A DNA stretch of 64,000 nt from Paenibacillus alginolyticus DSM 5050 = NBRC 15375 (GTDB lineage: Bacteria; Bacillota; Bacilli; Paenibacillales; NBRC-103111): assembly GCF_000422905.1 (NCBI RefSeq), contig NZ_AUGY01000030.1, positions 18,217 to 82,216 of the forward strand. Reading direction: 5' to 3'. Every line of letters begins with the position of its first letter. Positions within the stretch are counted from its first letter, which is position 1. The position numbers were made by a program, and so were the translations under genes. The notes under the pieces were generated by a model that saw only the letters and a program-made list of their open reading frames with translations, was not told the DNA's origin and ran no database searches. Shown here in pieces: positions 17,555 to 26,711 of this stretch.

Positions 17555-18808
17555 CTACGCTCCTTTTTTCAACGTATCGGTCAATATGGTTATCACAAAA
17601 GTGCTCTGAAAACCCGGCTTGTCAGAAAGCAAATGAATGTCTCCGCCTAATGAATGAACAATATCTCGCACATGAGAAAGTCCAATCCCTGTCGCGGCAA
17701 AGCCCTCCTGATTGAATTTGGTCGTAAATCCAGGTGCAAAAATCATATCCCTATCCTGCTCAGAAATGCCAACACCATTGTCAGCAACGAGTATGGTGGT
17801 CTCAGCACCTTGCTCATAAGCACTAACGAGAATCGATCCTTGAAATTCAATCGCCTCAACGGCATTAGACACGAGATTATTGATGACGGTTAAAAGAGGG
17901 AGGTATTGATCCGAACAATAGTCCGTTTGAATATCACTTTTGAATTGAATCTTTTTGCCAAGCATCGCACTGTAACCCATGTTGGATTTGATAGCGAATT
18001 CCACGACTTCGGCCAGCCTCATATCGGAAGCGAAGTCGCGATCGAACAGCTTCAATAACCCGGCTAGGATGCGCTGCGAGTCTTTTTTGACCTCGTGAAT
18101 TTGCTGGGTAATTTCCAAAATGGTACGAGAGTAGCTTTTTAACCCCGCGCCATTGATTTTTTCATATAAATTGTGGCTCTTGGCTGTTATTTGCTCAATC
18201 GTATCCATCGACTTCCGCAAGTAAAATACTTCGCCATATAAACCGCTATTCGTATTTAACATCTGTTCCATGCGCTTCTGCTGCTCATTATGCACGACTC
18301 GCATCTGATTTATGGTCACACTGTTGTAGATACCAACCACGAAGTAGCTCCGCACGACAGCGGTAACGGTGATATACAATAATTGCTCCGTAAACATGTT
18401 CGCTGAATGAAAAATCAAGCTGCGCGCCAGCAATTCAATCTCATTGGACATAAGATCAATAACCGACAAGAACAATCCCAGTACAAAAGGGTGGAATTGA
18501 TCCCATTCCCGTTTAATCAAGCTCATAGCAATCGCGAAGGCCATATAATAAAATGCGGCTGATAAATGCGTTTGCGCGCTCGCGCTGAAGGACGCGGCCC
18601 CCTGCGTTAGGATACCGTCCTCCAACGTCCGAAATAGCAGGACCGTGATCCCGGTAATGATACCTGTATAGACATAAGGCAGGTGCTTCATCAAAAGCAA
18701 ACTGAGTAGAAAGGCGCTGCTGCCAAGTCCAATCCGAAACACTTCGCCACTGAAAGGTGTGATCTTAAACTCTCCGGCTATGGCCGTCACGATTGCGACG
18801 AAAATCAT
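17555..18808 (-). CDS. glnK: GlnK-like sensor histidine kinase
   Basis: From the ATG at 18808 (AAGGG six bases upstream) the protein is 417 residues. A longer frame to 18967 would overlap the upstream gene by over 100 bases and lacks a better start. About six hydrophobic helices cover residues 1-190. A dimerisation region follows with the likely His in QQIHEVKKDSQR, then the ATP-binding boxes VINNLVSNAVEAI, DNGVGI and TGIGLSHV. It pairs with the adjacent GlnL-like regulator. The membrane part may sense glutamine directly or through the transporter; that is inference. Confidence 0.85.
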   Translation of the reverse strand: MIFVAIVTAIAGEFKITPFSGEVFRIGLGSSAFLLSLLLMKHLPYVYTGIITGITVLLFRTLEDGILTQGAASFSASAQTHLSAAFYYMAFAIAMSLIKREWDQFHPFVLGLFLSVIDLMSNEIELLARSLIFHSANMFTEQLLYITVTAVVRSYFVVGIYNSVTINQMRVVHNEQQKRMEQMLNTNSGLYGEVFYLRKSMDTIEQITAKSHNLYEKINGAGLKSYSRTILEITQQIHEVKKDSQRILAGLLKLFDRDFASDMRLAEVVEFAIKSNMGYSAMLGKKIQFKSDIQTDYCSDQYLPLLTVINNLVSNAVEAIEFQGSILVSAYEQGAETTILVADNGVGISEQDRDMIFAPGFTTKFNQEGFAATGIGLSHVRDIVHSLGGDIHLLSDKPGFQSTFVITILTDTLKKGA

Positions 18809-18849
18809 TTGCAGCCCTTCGTTCTTTAAGCGTCCCAGCCTTTCACCCC

Positions 18850-19611
18850 CTATAAGATATCCCATATCTGTTTGCCAATTAGGATGATACAAACGGTAAG
18901 AAATAGCGGTCGAACGTACGCTGAGCCTTTGCGGATCGCCATGCGTGAGCCCAGTAAAGATCCACAAACCATGGCTATTCCCATTGGGATGCCAATCCCG
19001 TAATTAATGGATCCCAGAACCATGAAAGTAGCCAAGCTAGCCACGTTGCTCCCGAAATTAAGGACTTTGGAATTACCAGCCGCTTTGACGAAATTGAATC
19101 CTAACATCAGAAAAACGAAAATAAGAAAGGAACCGGTCCCCGGTCCAAAGAAGCCATCATAAAAACCCAAACCGAATGCGGCGAAGCCCATTAACATCGC
19201 TGTTTTCGTTGAGAATTGGCCGAAGGTAGAAATATCCCCCCAATTTTTGCGAAAAATCGTGTAGATGGTGATCAAGATCAACATAACGATAACCAGCGGC
19301 TTTAAGAAATCAGATGGAATTTGGCGGAGCACCGTCGTTCCGCACACGGCTCCTAAGAGAGATAAAAAGAACAAACCGCGTACGGCTTTCAGATCAACAT
19401 TCCCAGACCGCATGAAAGAAATCGTACTCGTCAGAGAAGACATGGTGCCCGCCAATTTGTTCGTTCCCAGCGCAACAGCCGGGGGTAGCCCCGTGGCCAG
19501 TAGAACTGGTAGAGCGATCAGCCCTCCTCCACCTACAACTGAATCTACATATGCCGCTACAAAACCACCGATGATGATGAATATCATCATTTCCCAACTT
19601 ACATGTAACAT
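18850..19611 (-). CDS. TauE/SafE family membrane exporter
   Basis: A 253-residue membrane protein with about eight helices and the family motif GGGGLIALPVLL followed by GTNKLAGTMSS. TauE/SafE members export sulfite, sulfonate-derived or other organic acids. It is embedded between the glutamine transporter permease and the GlnK/GlnL pair, co-directional with gaps of about 35-40 bases, so it is probably part of the same regulon. Its substrate cannot be told from sequence. Confidence 0.88.
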   Translation of the reverse strand: MLHVSWEMMIFIIIGGFVAAYVDSVVGGGGLIALPVLLATGLPPAVALGTNKLAGTMSSLTSTISFMRSGNVDLKAVRGLFFLSLLGAVCGTTVLRQIPSDFLKPLVIVMLILITIYTIFRKNWGDISTFGQFSTKTAMLMGFAAFGLGFYDGFFGPGTGSFLIFVFLMLGFNFVKAAGNSKVLNFGSNVASLATFMVLGSINYGIGIPMGIAMVCGSLLGSRMAIRKGSAYVRPLFLTVCIILIGKQIWDIL

Positions 19612-19645
19612 GATGCCAAGACTCCTTCTGGATGTTATATTCCTC

Positions 19646-20296
19646 TTATACCAATCTTGATTCCATCCTGCGAGCTGCTAGTGATAGCGCATAATTCACA
19701 GCGAAATACAGCATAGCCACTAAAAATAGAATTGGAATGGTATAACTGTAGCTTTGTCCAATTACTATTTTCGCATGGTGCATCAGTTCAGGCAAGGAAA
19801 TAACAATCGCAAGAGACGTATCTTTTAACAAAGAGATAAATTGACTCACTAGTGGCGGCATCATTCGGCGCAGCCCTTGAGGCAGAACAATATGCCAAAG
19901 GGTTTGCACATAGCCTAGTCCTGAAGATCTTGCGGCTTCAATCTGTCCTTTATCAATAGAATTCAGCCCGCTTCGCACAATCTCCGCAATCATCGCACCT
20001 TCAAATAACGTTAAGGCCAAAATCGTCGCATTCATGGGTCCAAGTTTGATCCCGATATCCGGTAAGGCGAACCTCGAGAAAAATATGATTAACAGCAGCG
20101 GTAAATTGCGAAGAAGCTCAACTGCTATAGCCAGAATAGGTGAAACAACCGGCAGCTTCGTATACCGGATTGTACCGACAATACATCCCACGATAAAGCT
20201 AAATACAATAGAGATCGCAGCGACTTTAAGCGTCATATAGAAACCTTCAAATACAAACCTTACATTATCAGCCGAGAAAGCCTGCATGATATCCAT
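19646..20296 (-). CDS. Polar amino acid ABC transporter permease (GlnP type), second subunit
   Basis: A 216-residue HisM/GlnP-type permease with five helices and the ATPase-contact loop in QIEAARSSGLGYVQTLWHIVLPQGLRRMMPP. It follows the first permease by 20 bases. The two permeases, binding protein and ATPase make a complete PAAT importer. Confidence 0.92.
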   Translation of the reverse strand: MDIMQAFSADNVRFVFEGFYMTLKVAAISIVFSFIVGCIVGTIRYTKLPVVSPILAIAVELLRNLPLLLIIFFSRFALPDIGIKLGPMNATILALTLFEGAMIAEIVRSGLNSIDKGQIEAARSSGLGYVQTLWHIVLPQGLRRMMPPLVSQFISLLKDTSLAIVISLPELMHHAKIVIGQSYSYTIPILFLVAMLYFAVNYALSLAARRMESRLV

Positions 20297-20316
20297 TCGC
20301 TCACCCCCTCCTAAAG

Positions 20317-20970
20317 TCAGTCTGCGCGGGCTAATTTACGTTCTAGACGCAAGGCCAAGTAACTTAGCGGCAGCGTGAGTATCAAATAAAGCACAGCAAC
20401 GAAGATATAGGTATCGAACGTAGCATAGGTCTCACTTGCGACCTGATCCCCGAAATACATGAGGTCTAAGCCTGCGAATACGCCAAGTACCGACGAGTTC
20501 TTAACGAGGTTAATAAATTGGTTGCTGAGCGGCGGTATGACAATTTTGATCGCTTGCGGAAGGACGATATGCCACATCGTTTGGAGATAGGTCAGTCCCG
20601 AGGATTGTGCCGCCTCAGATTGACCCTTGGGCACCGACATAATACCTGCCCGGATCGCTTCTGCAATAAAAGCTGCCGTGTACACCGTAAGGCCTAAGGT
20701 CCCGCACACGAATCCGCTAAGGGTAATGCCGATGGACGGCAGCCCGTAGAAGAACACGAATACAACAAGCAAGAGCGGTATGTTTCGAATGAACTCTACA
20801 TAGGCAGTCCCTAGCCATTGCAGCGGTTTCACCGATCCAATACGAAAAATGGCAATGACCGTACCCAGCACAAAGCTGCCAATTAACGCAATAACGCTGG
20901 CAATGATCGTGTTGAAGAAGCCCTTCATGTAGATATCAAAATAATCGGTAAAAATCGAGAAATCCGGCAT
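20317..20970 (-). CDS. Polar amino acid ABC transporter permease (GlnP type), first subunit
   Basis: About 217 residues from the ATG at 20970, chosen because GGGGGGAG lies three to four bases upstream; a frame 14 codons longer lacks a site. The contact loop is QSEAAQSSGLTYLQTMWHIVLPQAIKIVIPP. It lies between the binding protein and the second permease of the same transporter. Confidence 0.92.
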   Translation of the reverse strand: MPDFSIFTDYFDIYMKGFFNTIIASVIALIGSFVLGTVIAIFRIGSVKPLQWLGTAYVEFIRNIPLLLVVFVFFYGLPSIGITLSGFVCGTLGLTVYTAAFIAEAIRAGIMSVPKGQSEAAQSSGLTYLQTMWHIVLPQAIKIVIPPLSNQFINLVKNSSVLGVFAGLDLMYFGDQVASETYATFDTYIFVAVLYLILTLPLSYLALRLERKLARAD

Positions 20971-21039
20971 GCGCTCCCCCCTCATAGACAGAAGATGGGC
21001 AGCAGCTGCCACCCATCTCTTCTTTTATTCTTGTTCCGC

Positions 21040-21915
21040 TTATTTGGTTGGCGCTTTGCCAATCCATTTCTCGTAAATTTTCGCGTATTGGCCGCTTGAT
21101 TCCAGCTTCTTCAGTCCATCATTCACCGCGGCTTGAAGCGTTGTTTCACCTTTTTTCATCGCGATACCATAAGGCTCATCTGTGAACGGTTCGCCAACCA
21201 CTTCGAAGTTCTTATCTTGTACCATCATGCCATAGAGGATGGCATTATCTGTGGTCAACGTGTCCCCTTGACCCGCTTTCAGGGCGCTGAAAGCATCTTG
21301 GTAATTATCAAACTCAAGGATGGTGGCATCTGGGGATTTTGCTTTAATATTCGCAACGGAGGTAGCGCCTTTTACAGCCAATACTTTCGTTCCTTTTTTG
21401 ACATCCGCTACACTCTTAATAGGGCTGCCTTTCTTCACGAGCAAAGACTGTCCGGCTTTAAAATAAACATCGGAAAACTCAACTTGCTTCTTCCGCTCCT
21501 CGGTAATCGTCATCGTTGCAACAATCATATCAATCTCTTTGTTATCGAGCATCGGAATGCGCGTCTTGGACGTTACTTCTTTCAACTCAATTTTCTTCTC
21601 ATCGCCGAGAATTTCTTTCGCTAATGCCTTGGCAATGTCGATGTCGAAGCCTTCAACTTCGCCGCCAGTCGGGTTCTTCAAACCGAATAGCTTGGTATCA
21701 AATTTCACACCAACGACGAGTTTGCCTCTGCTTTTAATCTCATCCAGAACGGACGCTCCACCGGCCGGCTTGGCAGTGCTTGGAGCGCTGCTTGCTGCTG
21801 GGGAGCTAGCCGGAGTGCTTGATGCGCCTCCTGTTGGGCTGCCGTTAGAGGCACACCCCGCCAATGCGAATACCGTAACTAACATCAACATGAAATTCCA
21901 CTTTTTTGACATCAT
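21040..21915 (-). CDS. Amino acid ABC transporter binding lipoprotein (GlnH type)
   Basis: About 291 residues. The signal peptide ends at the lipobox ALAGC, and a Gly/Ser/Thr/Pro linker follows. The SBP_bac_3 fold begins near DEIKSRGKLVVGVKFD, with EGFDIDIAKALAKEILGD and IDMIVATMTITEERK typical of glutamine and glutamate binders. AAGGAG abuts an ATG at 21927, so the ATG four codons later (21915) is the likelier start. The gene follows the ATPase by 19 bases. The glutamine assignment comes mainly from the neighbouring GlnK/GlnL pair. Confidence 0.9.
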   Translation of the reverse strand: MMSKKWNFMLMLVTVFALAGCASNGSPTGGASSTPASSPAASSAPSTAKPAGGASVLDEIKSRGKLVVGVKFDTKLFGLKNPTGGEVEGFDIDIAKALAKEILGDEKKIELKEVTSKTRIPMLDNKEIDMIVATMTITEERKKQVEFSDVYFKAGQSLLVKKGSPIKSVADVKKGTKVLAVKGATSVANIKAKSPDATILEFDNYQDAFSALKAGQGDTLTTDNAILYGMMVQDKNFEVVGEPFTDEPYGIAMKKGETTLQAAVNDGLKKLESSGQYAKIYEKWIGKAPTK

Positions 21916-21934
21916 GGTTTTGTTCATCTCCTTA

Positions 21935-22663
21935 TTAATGGTTAAGTACCCGATTCAGAAATAATTTTGCTCTTTCTTCGCGAGGGTTGACGAAGAATTC
22001 CTCTGGTGGTGACTCTTCTACTATCTGACCTTTGTCCATAAAAACAACGCGATCGGCTACTTCGCGGGCAAAGCCCATCTCGTGTGTAACCACAACCATC
22101 GTCATTCCTTCGTTTGCAAGCGCCTTCATAACATCAAGCACCTCTCCGACCATTTCTGGATCCAAGGCTGATGTGGGCTCATCAAACAACATAATTTTCG
22201 GCTTCATCGCCAGTCCCCTCGCAATGGCCACACGCTGCTGCTGTCCACCGGATAACTGCGAAGGAAAACTGTGCGCCTTATCCTGAATACCAACCTTATC
22301 CAGAAAATACATCGCGATCTCTTCGGCTTCTTTCTTAGACATACCATGCACCTTCATCGGAGCAAGCGTAATGTTATCGATCACTTTCTTATGCGGATAG
22401 AGATTGAAATGCTGGAATACCATGCCGATATCTCGACGCAGCTTGTTCAAATCCATCTTCTTATCGCTGACCTTGTACTCATTCACGATTAGCTCACCGC
22501 TTGTGATGGTTTCCAGCCGGTTGATACACCTTAGCAGCGTACTCTTGCCCGAACCTGACGGACCTACAACGACAACAACTTCACCCTGCTTAATCTGAAG
22601 ATCAATTCCTTTGAGCACATGAAAATCGCCATAATGCTTCTCTACTTGACGAAATGAGATCAA
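21935..22663 (-). CDS. glnQ: Amino acid ABC transporter ATP-binding protein (GlnQ type)
   Basis: A 242-residue ATPase with Walker [10 protein letters not shown], signature [16 protein letters not shown], Walker [15 protein letters not shown] and the switch histidine in [10 protein letters not shown]. It is first in the run ATPase, binding protein, two permeases, exporter, kinase, regulator, spanning 22663 to 16647 with no terminator seen between. The ATG follows GGGGGGGTTCC. Confidence 0.93.
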   Translation of the reverse strand: MISFRQVEKHYGDFHVLKGIDLQIKQGEVVVVVGPSGSGKSTLLRCINRLETITSGELIVNEYKVSDKKMDLNKLRRDIGMVFQHFNLYPHKKVIDNITLAPMKVHGMSKKEAEEIAMYFLDKVGIQDKAHSFPSQLSGGQQQRVAIARGLAMKPKIMLFDEPTSALDPEMVGEVLDVMKALANEGMTMVVVTHEMGFAREVADRVVFMDKGQIVEESPPEEFFVNPREERAKLFLNRVLNH

Positions 22664-22827
22664 TGGAACCCCCCCTTCGATGAGTCTTTATTGATGAATC
22701 TTACTGATGTAAACTGTTTGTTATGTAAATTAACACTTGGTGTATTTAAATGATAAAGAAAAAACTATGGAATCTTATGCAATCCGACATTGGGTTAGAA
22801 AAAAATGACGGCAGAACATTGCGAACC

Positions 22828-22857
22828 TTGTGTCCAATCATCTTGGCATACTATAAT
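22828..22857 (+). promoter_or_regulatory. Candidate promoter of the GntR-SBP gene
   Basis: TTGTGT at 22828-22833, an 18-base spacer and TATAAT at 22852-22857, about 50 bases ahead of the ATG. It lies in the divergent gap shared with glnQ. Confidence 0.5.
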
Positions 22858-22906
22858 ATAACCCAGATACAAACCAACATTGAATGGCCCGGAGGTACTC
22901 AGATAA

Positions 22907-24283
22907 ATGGCGGGTAAACCCAAACGATCAACCTTCCGAACCCGACTGGAAGACATGGTCACGACATTACGCAGCGATATCCTTACCGGAAAACTTCAGC
23001 CCGGTGACTTCTTACCTTCCGAATTAACACTTGCTGAACAGTTCCAGCTTAGCAAAAACTCCGTTCGTAAAGGACTGGAACTACTACTCAATCAGGAAAT
23101 GATCGAAAAAGCACCGCGAATCGGGACACGCGTAGTCGGGACGGGCCGGAACGAAAAGCTTACCCTGAAATTCGGTTATTACCCTACTCTCACCCTAGAA
23201 GCTAACTTATTGGAACTAGTCGAAAAGTTTCAACAGCAGCATCCGCATATTGTCGTCCAAATGATCCCTCTTTCGCAATCGTACTTTTCTCAGAACGCGA
23301 AAGAAGCCATGGAGAGAGACGCGTTCGACCTTATCACTTTAAATAATCAAGGCTACGAAAGGGTTACCGAAAACGGGGCTGTCTCGGATATCTTGGAGCC
23401 GCTTGAACGAAAGAATGGCACGTATCCCTTTCTGTCGGGTCCGTTCACCAAAGATAATCATTTGTACGTACAGCCGTTTATTTTTTCACCGATCGTCTTG
23501 TGTTACAACCGAGATCATTTCAAGGAAGCCGCCTTGCCAGAGCCGGATAGCAGCTGGAGTTGGAACGATGTACAGCAAGCGGCGCTAGCCTTAACGCAAA
23601 AGCATGATCGCATCGGCATTTTGTTTCACCTGCAATCCATCAATCGATGGCCGCTCTTTTTATTGCAAAACAAAGTCGTTTTTGAACGCGATCAACAAGG
23701 TAAACTGATTTTCAACAACGATAACTTTCGGAAAGCCATGCAAACAAGCCTTGGGCTGTTTGAAGGAATGAATCCAGACACCGTCTATATGTCGGAAAAT
23801 GACTCTGATGCCGAACGGTTTTTCTTGCAGCAAAAGACGTCCATGATTGTGACCAGCTATTGCAGCTTGAACCACTTGCGTAATGCTGACTTCGCCTATG
23901 ACATCGCACCGCTTCCCTATTCGATGGAGGCGAAGACTCAGCTCTTAATCATTGGACTTGCGGTCATTAAATCGAGCAAGCACAAAGAAGCAGCCCAAAC
24001 CCTGCTCGATTTTCTTGTTTCGAACGAAGCGCAGCTGCATATTCGCAAAACCACCCTTACCATCCCGAGTGTCAAAACGGCGGCGGAGTGGACTGGGGAA
24101 GAGACGCTAGCGCGTCCTTCTCGGTTCTTCATGTACCGGGACATCATCCCGACATTTAGTTTCTACACCGACATGAATGTTACTTTCCACGAACTGGAAA
24201 CTATGCGCCATATTTTCAAGCTTTACTGGGCACGGCTCGACGACTTCGAGACGGTTTGCCGCAGGCTACAAGACGCCTACTAG
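22907..24283 (+). CDS. GntR HTH fused to a cytoplasmic solute-binding-protein domain
   Basis: A 458-residue protein. Residues 1-75 are a GntR winged helix (TTLRSDILTGKLQPG, LPSELTLAEQFQLSKNSVRKGL). From about residue 85 to the end it resembles ABC sugar-binding proteins (SBP_bac_1: LLELVEKFQQQHPHIVVQMIP, DLITLNNQGYERV, PDSSWSWNDVQQAALAL). There is no signal peptide, so the binding domain acts inside the cell as an effector sensor. GGAGG lies 11 bases upstream of the ATG. It is monocistronic. The ligand is probably a sugar, and neither neighbouring transporter is a clear target. Confidence 0.88.
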   Translation: MAGKPKRSTFRTRLEDMVTTLRSDILTGKLQPGDFLPSELTLAEQFQLSKNSVRKGLELLLNQEMIEKAPRIGTRVVGTGRNEKLTLKFGYYPTLTLEANLLELVEKFQQQHPHIVVQMIPLSQSYFSQNAKEAMERDAFDLITLNNQGYERVTENGAVSDILEPLERKNGTYPFLSGPFTKDNHLYVQPFIFSPIVLCYNRDHFKEAALPEPDSSWSWNDVQQAALALTQKHDRIGILFHLQSINRWPLFLLQNKVVFERDQQGKLIFNNDNFRKAMQTSLGLFEGMNPDTVYMSENDSDAERFFLQQKTSMIVTSYCSLNHLRNADFAYDIAPLPYSMEAKTQLLIIGLAVIKSSKHKEAAQTLLDFLVSNEAQLHIRKTTLTIPSVKTAAEWTGEETLARPSRFFMYRDIIPTFSFYTDMNVTFHELETMRHIFKLYWARLDDFETVCRRLQDAY

Positions 24284-24454
24284 GATAGACAAGTAGCTCT
24301 ATAGCATGAGAAAAGGACTAAATTGTTGCAGAACAGAGACTGTCGATTGATTCACAACTGGTATGCACAACTCCAAAATGTGATTTTAGAGTCATTTAGC
24401 TTTCGTGAGGGCAGATGGGCTATAGTGATTACCAATGTTTGTATTCTCTACAAC

Positions 24455-24519
24455 AATTCACACGCATAAAGGCTATTTTGCAACTTGAAGTTGCAAAATA
24501 GCCTTTATGCGTGTGAATT
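24455..24519. repeat. 65-base near-perfect palindrome between convergent genes
   Basis: Two exact 32-base arms flank a single G at 24487. The arms start AATTCACACGCATAAAGG and end in the exact complement. It lies between the convergent GntR-SBP and MDR dehydrogenase genes. It could act as a bidirectional terminator, although it lacks a clean T-run and is far longer than needed. The remaining gap bases (24284-24550) show no coding signal. Confidence 0.85.
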
Positions 24520-24550
24520 ATTATAGAAAAAGCTGCTGAACGATCAATAA

Positions 24551-25576
24551 TCACCTTTTGGAGTCGAGACGCTCCTTCCCATAATCAATGAGAACACCTA
24601 AAACGTCTCGTGGAGATTCGCGAAGCAATTCGTAAGCCACTGTCATAGAGGGTAAAGACATCTCATGCGTGATAAGTGTTTGGATGGATATCCGTCGTTC
24701 CGCAAGTAAACGGATAAATTCCGCCATGTTGCGACCTTCCGTCCAACGTACATAACCAATCGGATAGTCGACGCCCTTGCTTTCGTAGCTGTCATGATAC
24801 CGCCCAGGACCGCCAGCGCGCGAGATGAGCACCTGCGCCTCTTTGGCAAACATCAACTCCCGATCGAAGTCCATCTTCACATCGCCGACAATGACGATTT
24901 TCCCTCTGTCGCGAATCCAGCGAAGGGCCTGATCAATCATGCCGGAATTGGCACCATTGGCGCAGATGACGACCGTATCAACACCTTCATGCTGATGTAA
25001 CGAATCGATGGTGCGATTGACATCCTGTACATTGTCACACACTTGTACGTCACAGGCTTCCGAAAGCTTACCGCAGCGTTCCGCCAACAAATCAAGCCCA
25101 ATTACCCTGCTGCCGGAAACGTCCGCAATCCGACATACGATTTGTCCCAGTATCCCTAGTCCAACCACAACAACCGATTCTCCAAAACGCAAATCCGCTT
25201 GCCGCAGCGCATGAATGGCGATCGCACCGAGTCCGACGAAGGATGCTTCTTTCGAGCTGCATTCATCCGGAAGCGGAACAACCAAATGCTTAGGCACCAC
25301 TAAGAATTCTGCATGCTTAACATAAGGAGAACCATAGCAAGCGACTCTCTGCCCTACCTTCACATGGGAGACGCCTTCCCCAATTTCCCGCACAATTCCC
25401 ATCGCACTGTAACCAAGTTGAATGGGAGTATCGGTCATCAGGTTTTTCAACAGCAGCTCTGTGCCCGAACTAATTGCGGAATAGCAGGTTTCTACACGCA
25501 CATGGTTCGTTTCAATGGAAGGTTCTTCAATGTCTAACACTTCAACCTTGCCTTTCAAGGAAATTACTGCCTTCAT
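24551..25576 (-). CDS. MDR-family dehydrogenase lacking the catalytic zinc ligands
   Basis: A medium-chain dehydrogenase/reductase of 341 residues from the ATG at 25576, which has GGAGGGAAGAG upstream; an upstream frame to 25651 has no ribosome site. The GroES-like N-terminal domain is followed by the Rossmann motif VVVGLGILGQI. At the usual zinc positions, Cys is replaced (YSAISSGTEL) and the GHE motif reads GYS. It therefore resembles the non-zinc branch that includes bacteriochlorophyllide dehydrogenase-like proteins. Substrate unknown. It is divergent from an AraC regulator. Confidence 0.85.
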   Translation of the reverse strand: MKAVISLKGKVEVLDIEEPSIETNHVRVETCYSAISSGTELLLKNLMTDTPIQLGYSAMGIVREIGEGVSHVKVGQRVACYGSPYVKHAEFLVVPKHLVVPLPDECSSKEASFVGLGAIAIHALRQADLRFGESVVVVGLGILGQIVCRIADVSGSRVIGLDLLAERCGKLSEACDVQVCDNVQDVNRTIDSLHQHEGVDTVVICANGANSGMIDQALRWIRDRGKIVIVGDVKMDFDRELMFAKEAQVLISRAGGPGRYHDSYESKGVDYPIGYVRWTEGRNMAEFIRLLAERRISIQTLITHEMSLPSMTVAYELLRESPRDVLGVLIDYGKERLDSKR

Positions 25577-25762
25577 CTCTTCCCTCCTTCCATCATTGGT
25601 ATTTATCTGGATCATATGATTCATGTTAAGCCATTGAAAAAGGACTGTCAAACCTTTTTTCGTCGAAAATCTCTCCTTTTTTTCTATGAAATCATTTAGA
25701 TAAGCATCAAATAAGAACCAGTAATTATGATATAATCAATTTTAAGATAGGGGTTGACTAGC

Positions 25763-26596
25763 ATGAAGAATGATATGCTCTCATCTCTGCTGGAAACAGC
25801 CGAGTTAAAAGTGTTAAAGTTTGATATCCATCGCCGTCGCGAGATGAACTACCGGAACCGAGTATTTCAAGAGTATTACATGATGACCTATGTGAGAAAA
25901 GGCTCGGCCAAACTCAGGGTTCAAGACAAAGTCTATGTGATTGAACCGGGATCCGTCATTTTTATCCCTACTTTTCTGGAACATGACCAATATAAAGATA
26001 GCGATGAGGAAACCGAGTTTCTCTGGTGGCATTTTACTTACAAGATTCAGAATGTGATCGATGTGCTGCCGTTTTTACAGATCCCTTATATCTACCCGTT
26101 GAAAAATCACAAAAAATTCGAGGCCGTATTCGACGAATTCGTGCTCGCCACTACACGGGAAGGCCATATCCCTAATATCATTTTGCAAAAAGCAAAATCC
26201 CTTGAATTGCTTTATTTGTTATTAGAAAATGCTATGGGAAGCATGAATACCACGGAGTTGAGACAGCCGTCTCACAGCTTTTTGTCCATCTTATTGAAAA
26301 TTGTCACCCAGCCCGAGGCTTCGCTTTCATTATCAGATTTAGCCAAGGATTTACATATGAATTCTACCTACGTAAGCAACCATTTCAAAGAGATGTTCGG
26401 CAAATCTCCGATTCTGCTGCATCGGGAAATGAAAATCGCAAAAGCGAAATCACTTTTGGAAATGCAGGAAATGAACATTACTGAAATCAGCAGCACCCTC
26501 GGATTTAATGACCTCCAAACCTTTACCCGCCTTTTCAAGAAATACACGGGCATTTCCCCCGTTCAATACAAGCGTTTGTTTGATAAAAATGTTTAA
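25763..26596 (+). CDS. AraC family transcriptional regulator with cupin sensor
   Basis: About 277 residues from the ATG at 25763, nine bases after AGGGG; a TTG three codons upstream is also open. The N-terminal cupin (REMNYRNRVFQEYYMMTYVRKG) would bind a small ligand. The C-terminal double HTH contains LAKDLHMNSTYVSNHFKEMFG and EISSTLGFNDLQTFTRLFKKYTGISPVQYK. It is divergent from the MDR dehydrogenase gene and probably controls it. Confidence 0.9.
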   Translation: MKNDMLSSLLETAELKVLKFDIHRRREMNYRNRVFQEYYMMTYVRKGSAKLRVQDKVYVIEPGSVIFIPTFLEHDQYKDSDEETEFLWWHFTYKIQNVIDVLPFLQIPYIYPLKNHKKFEAVFDEFVLATTREGHIPNIILQKAKSLELLYLLLENAMGSMNTTELRQPSHSFLSILLKIVTQPEASLSLSDLAKDLHMNSTYVSNHFKEMFGKSPILLHREMKIAKAKSLLEMQEMNITEISSTLGFNDLQTFTRLFKKYTGISPVQYKRLFDKNV

Positions 26597-26653
26597 AAAG
26601 CTCTTAAACATCAGCAAAAATATTGAAAGAGTGATAAGTTTGATGCATTAGTA

Positions 26654-26686
26654 AACAGACTGCCGCAAAAATCTCGGCAGTCTGTT
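26654..26686. terminator. Bidirectional terminator between araC and nudK-like genes
   Basis: Twelve-base arms AACAGACTGCCG and CGGCAGTCTGTT with a nine-base loop. It is followed by TTAAAAG on the plus strand and TTTACTAATG on the minus, and lies between convergent genes. Confidence 0.75.
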
Positions 26687-26711
26687 AAAAGTGCTTACAG
26701 AAAGGTCTTTC

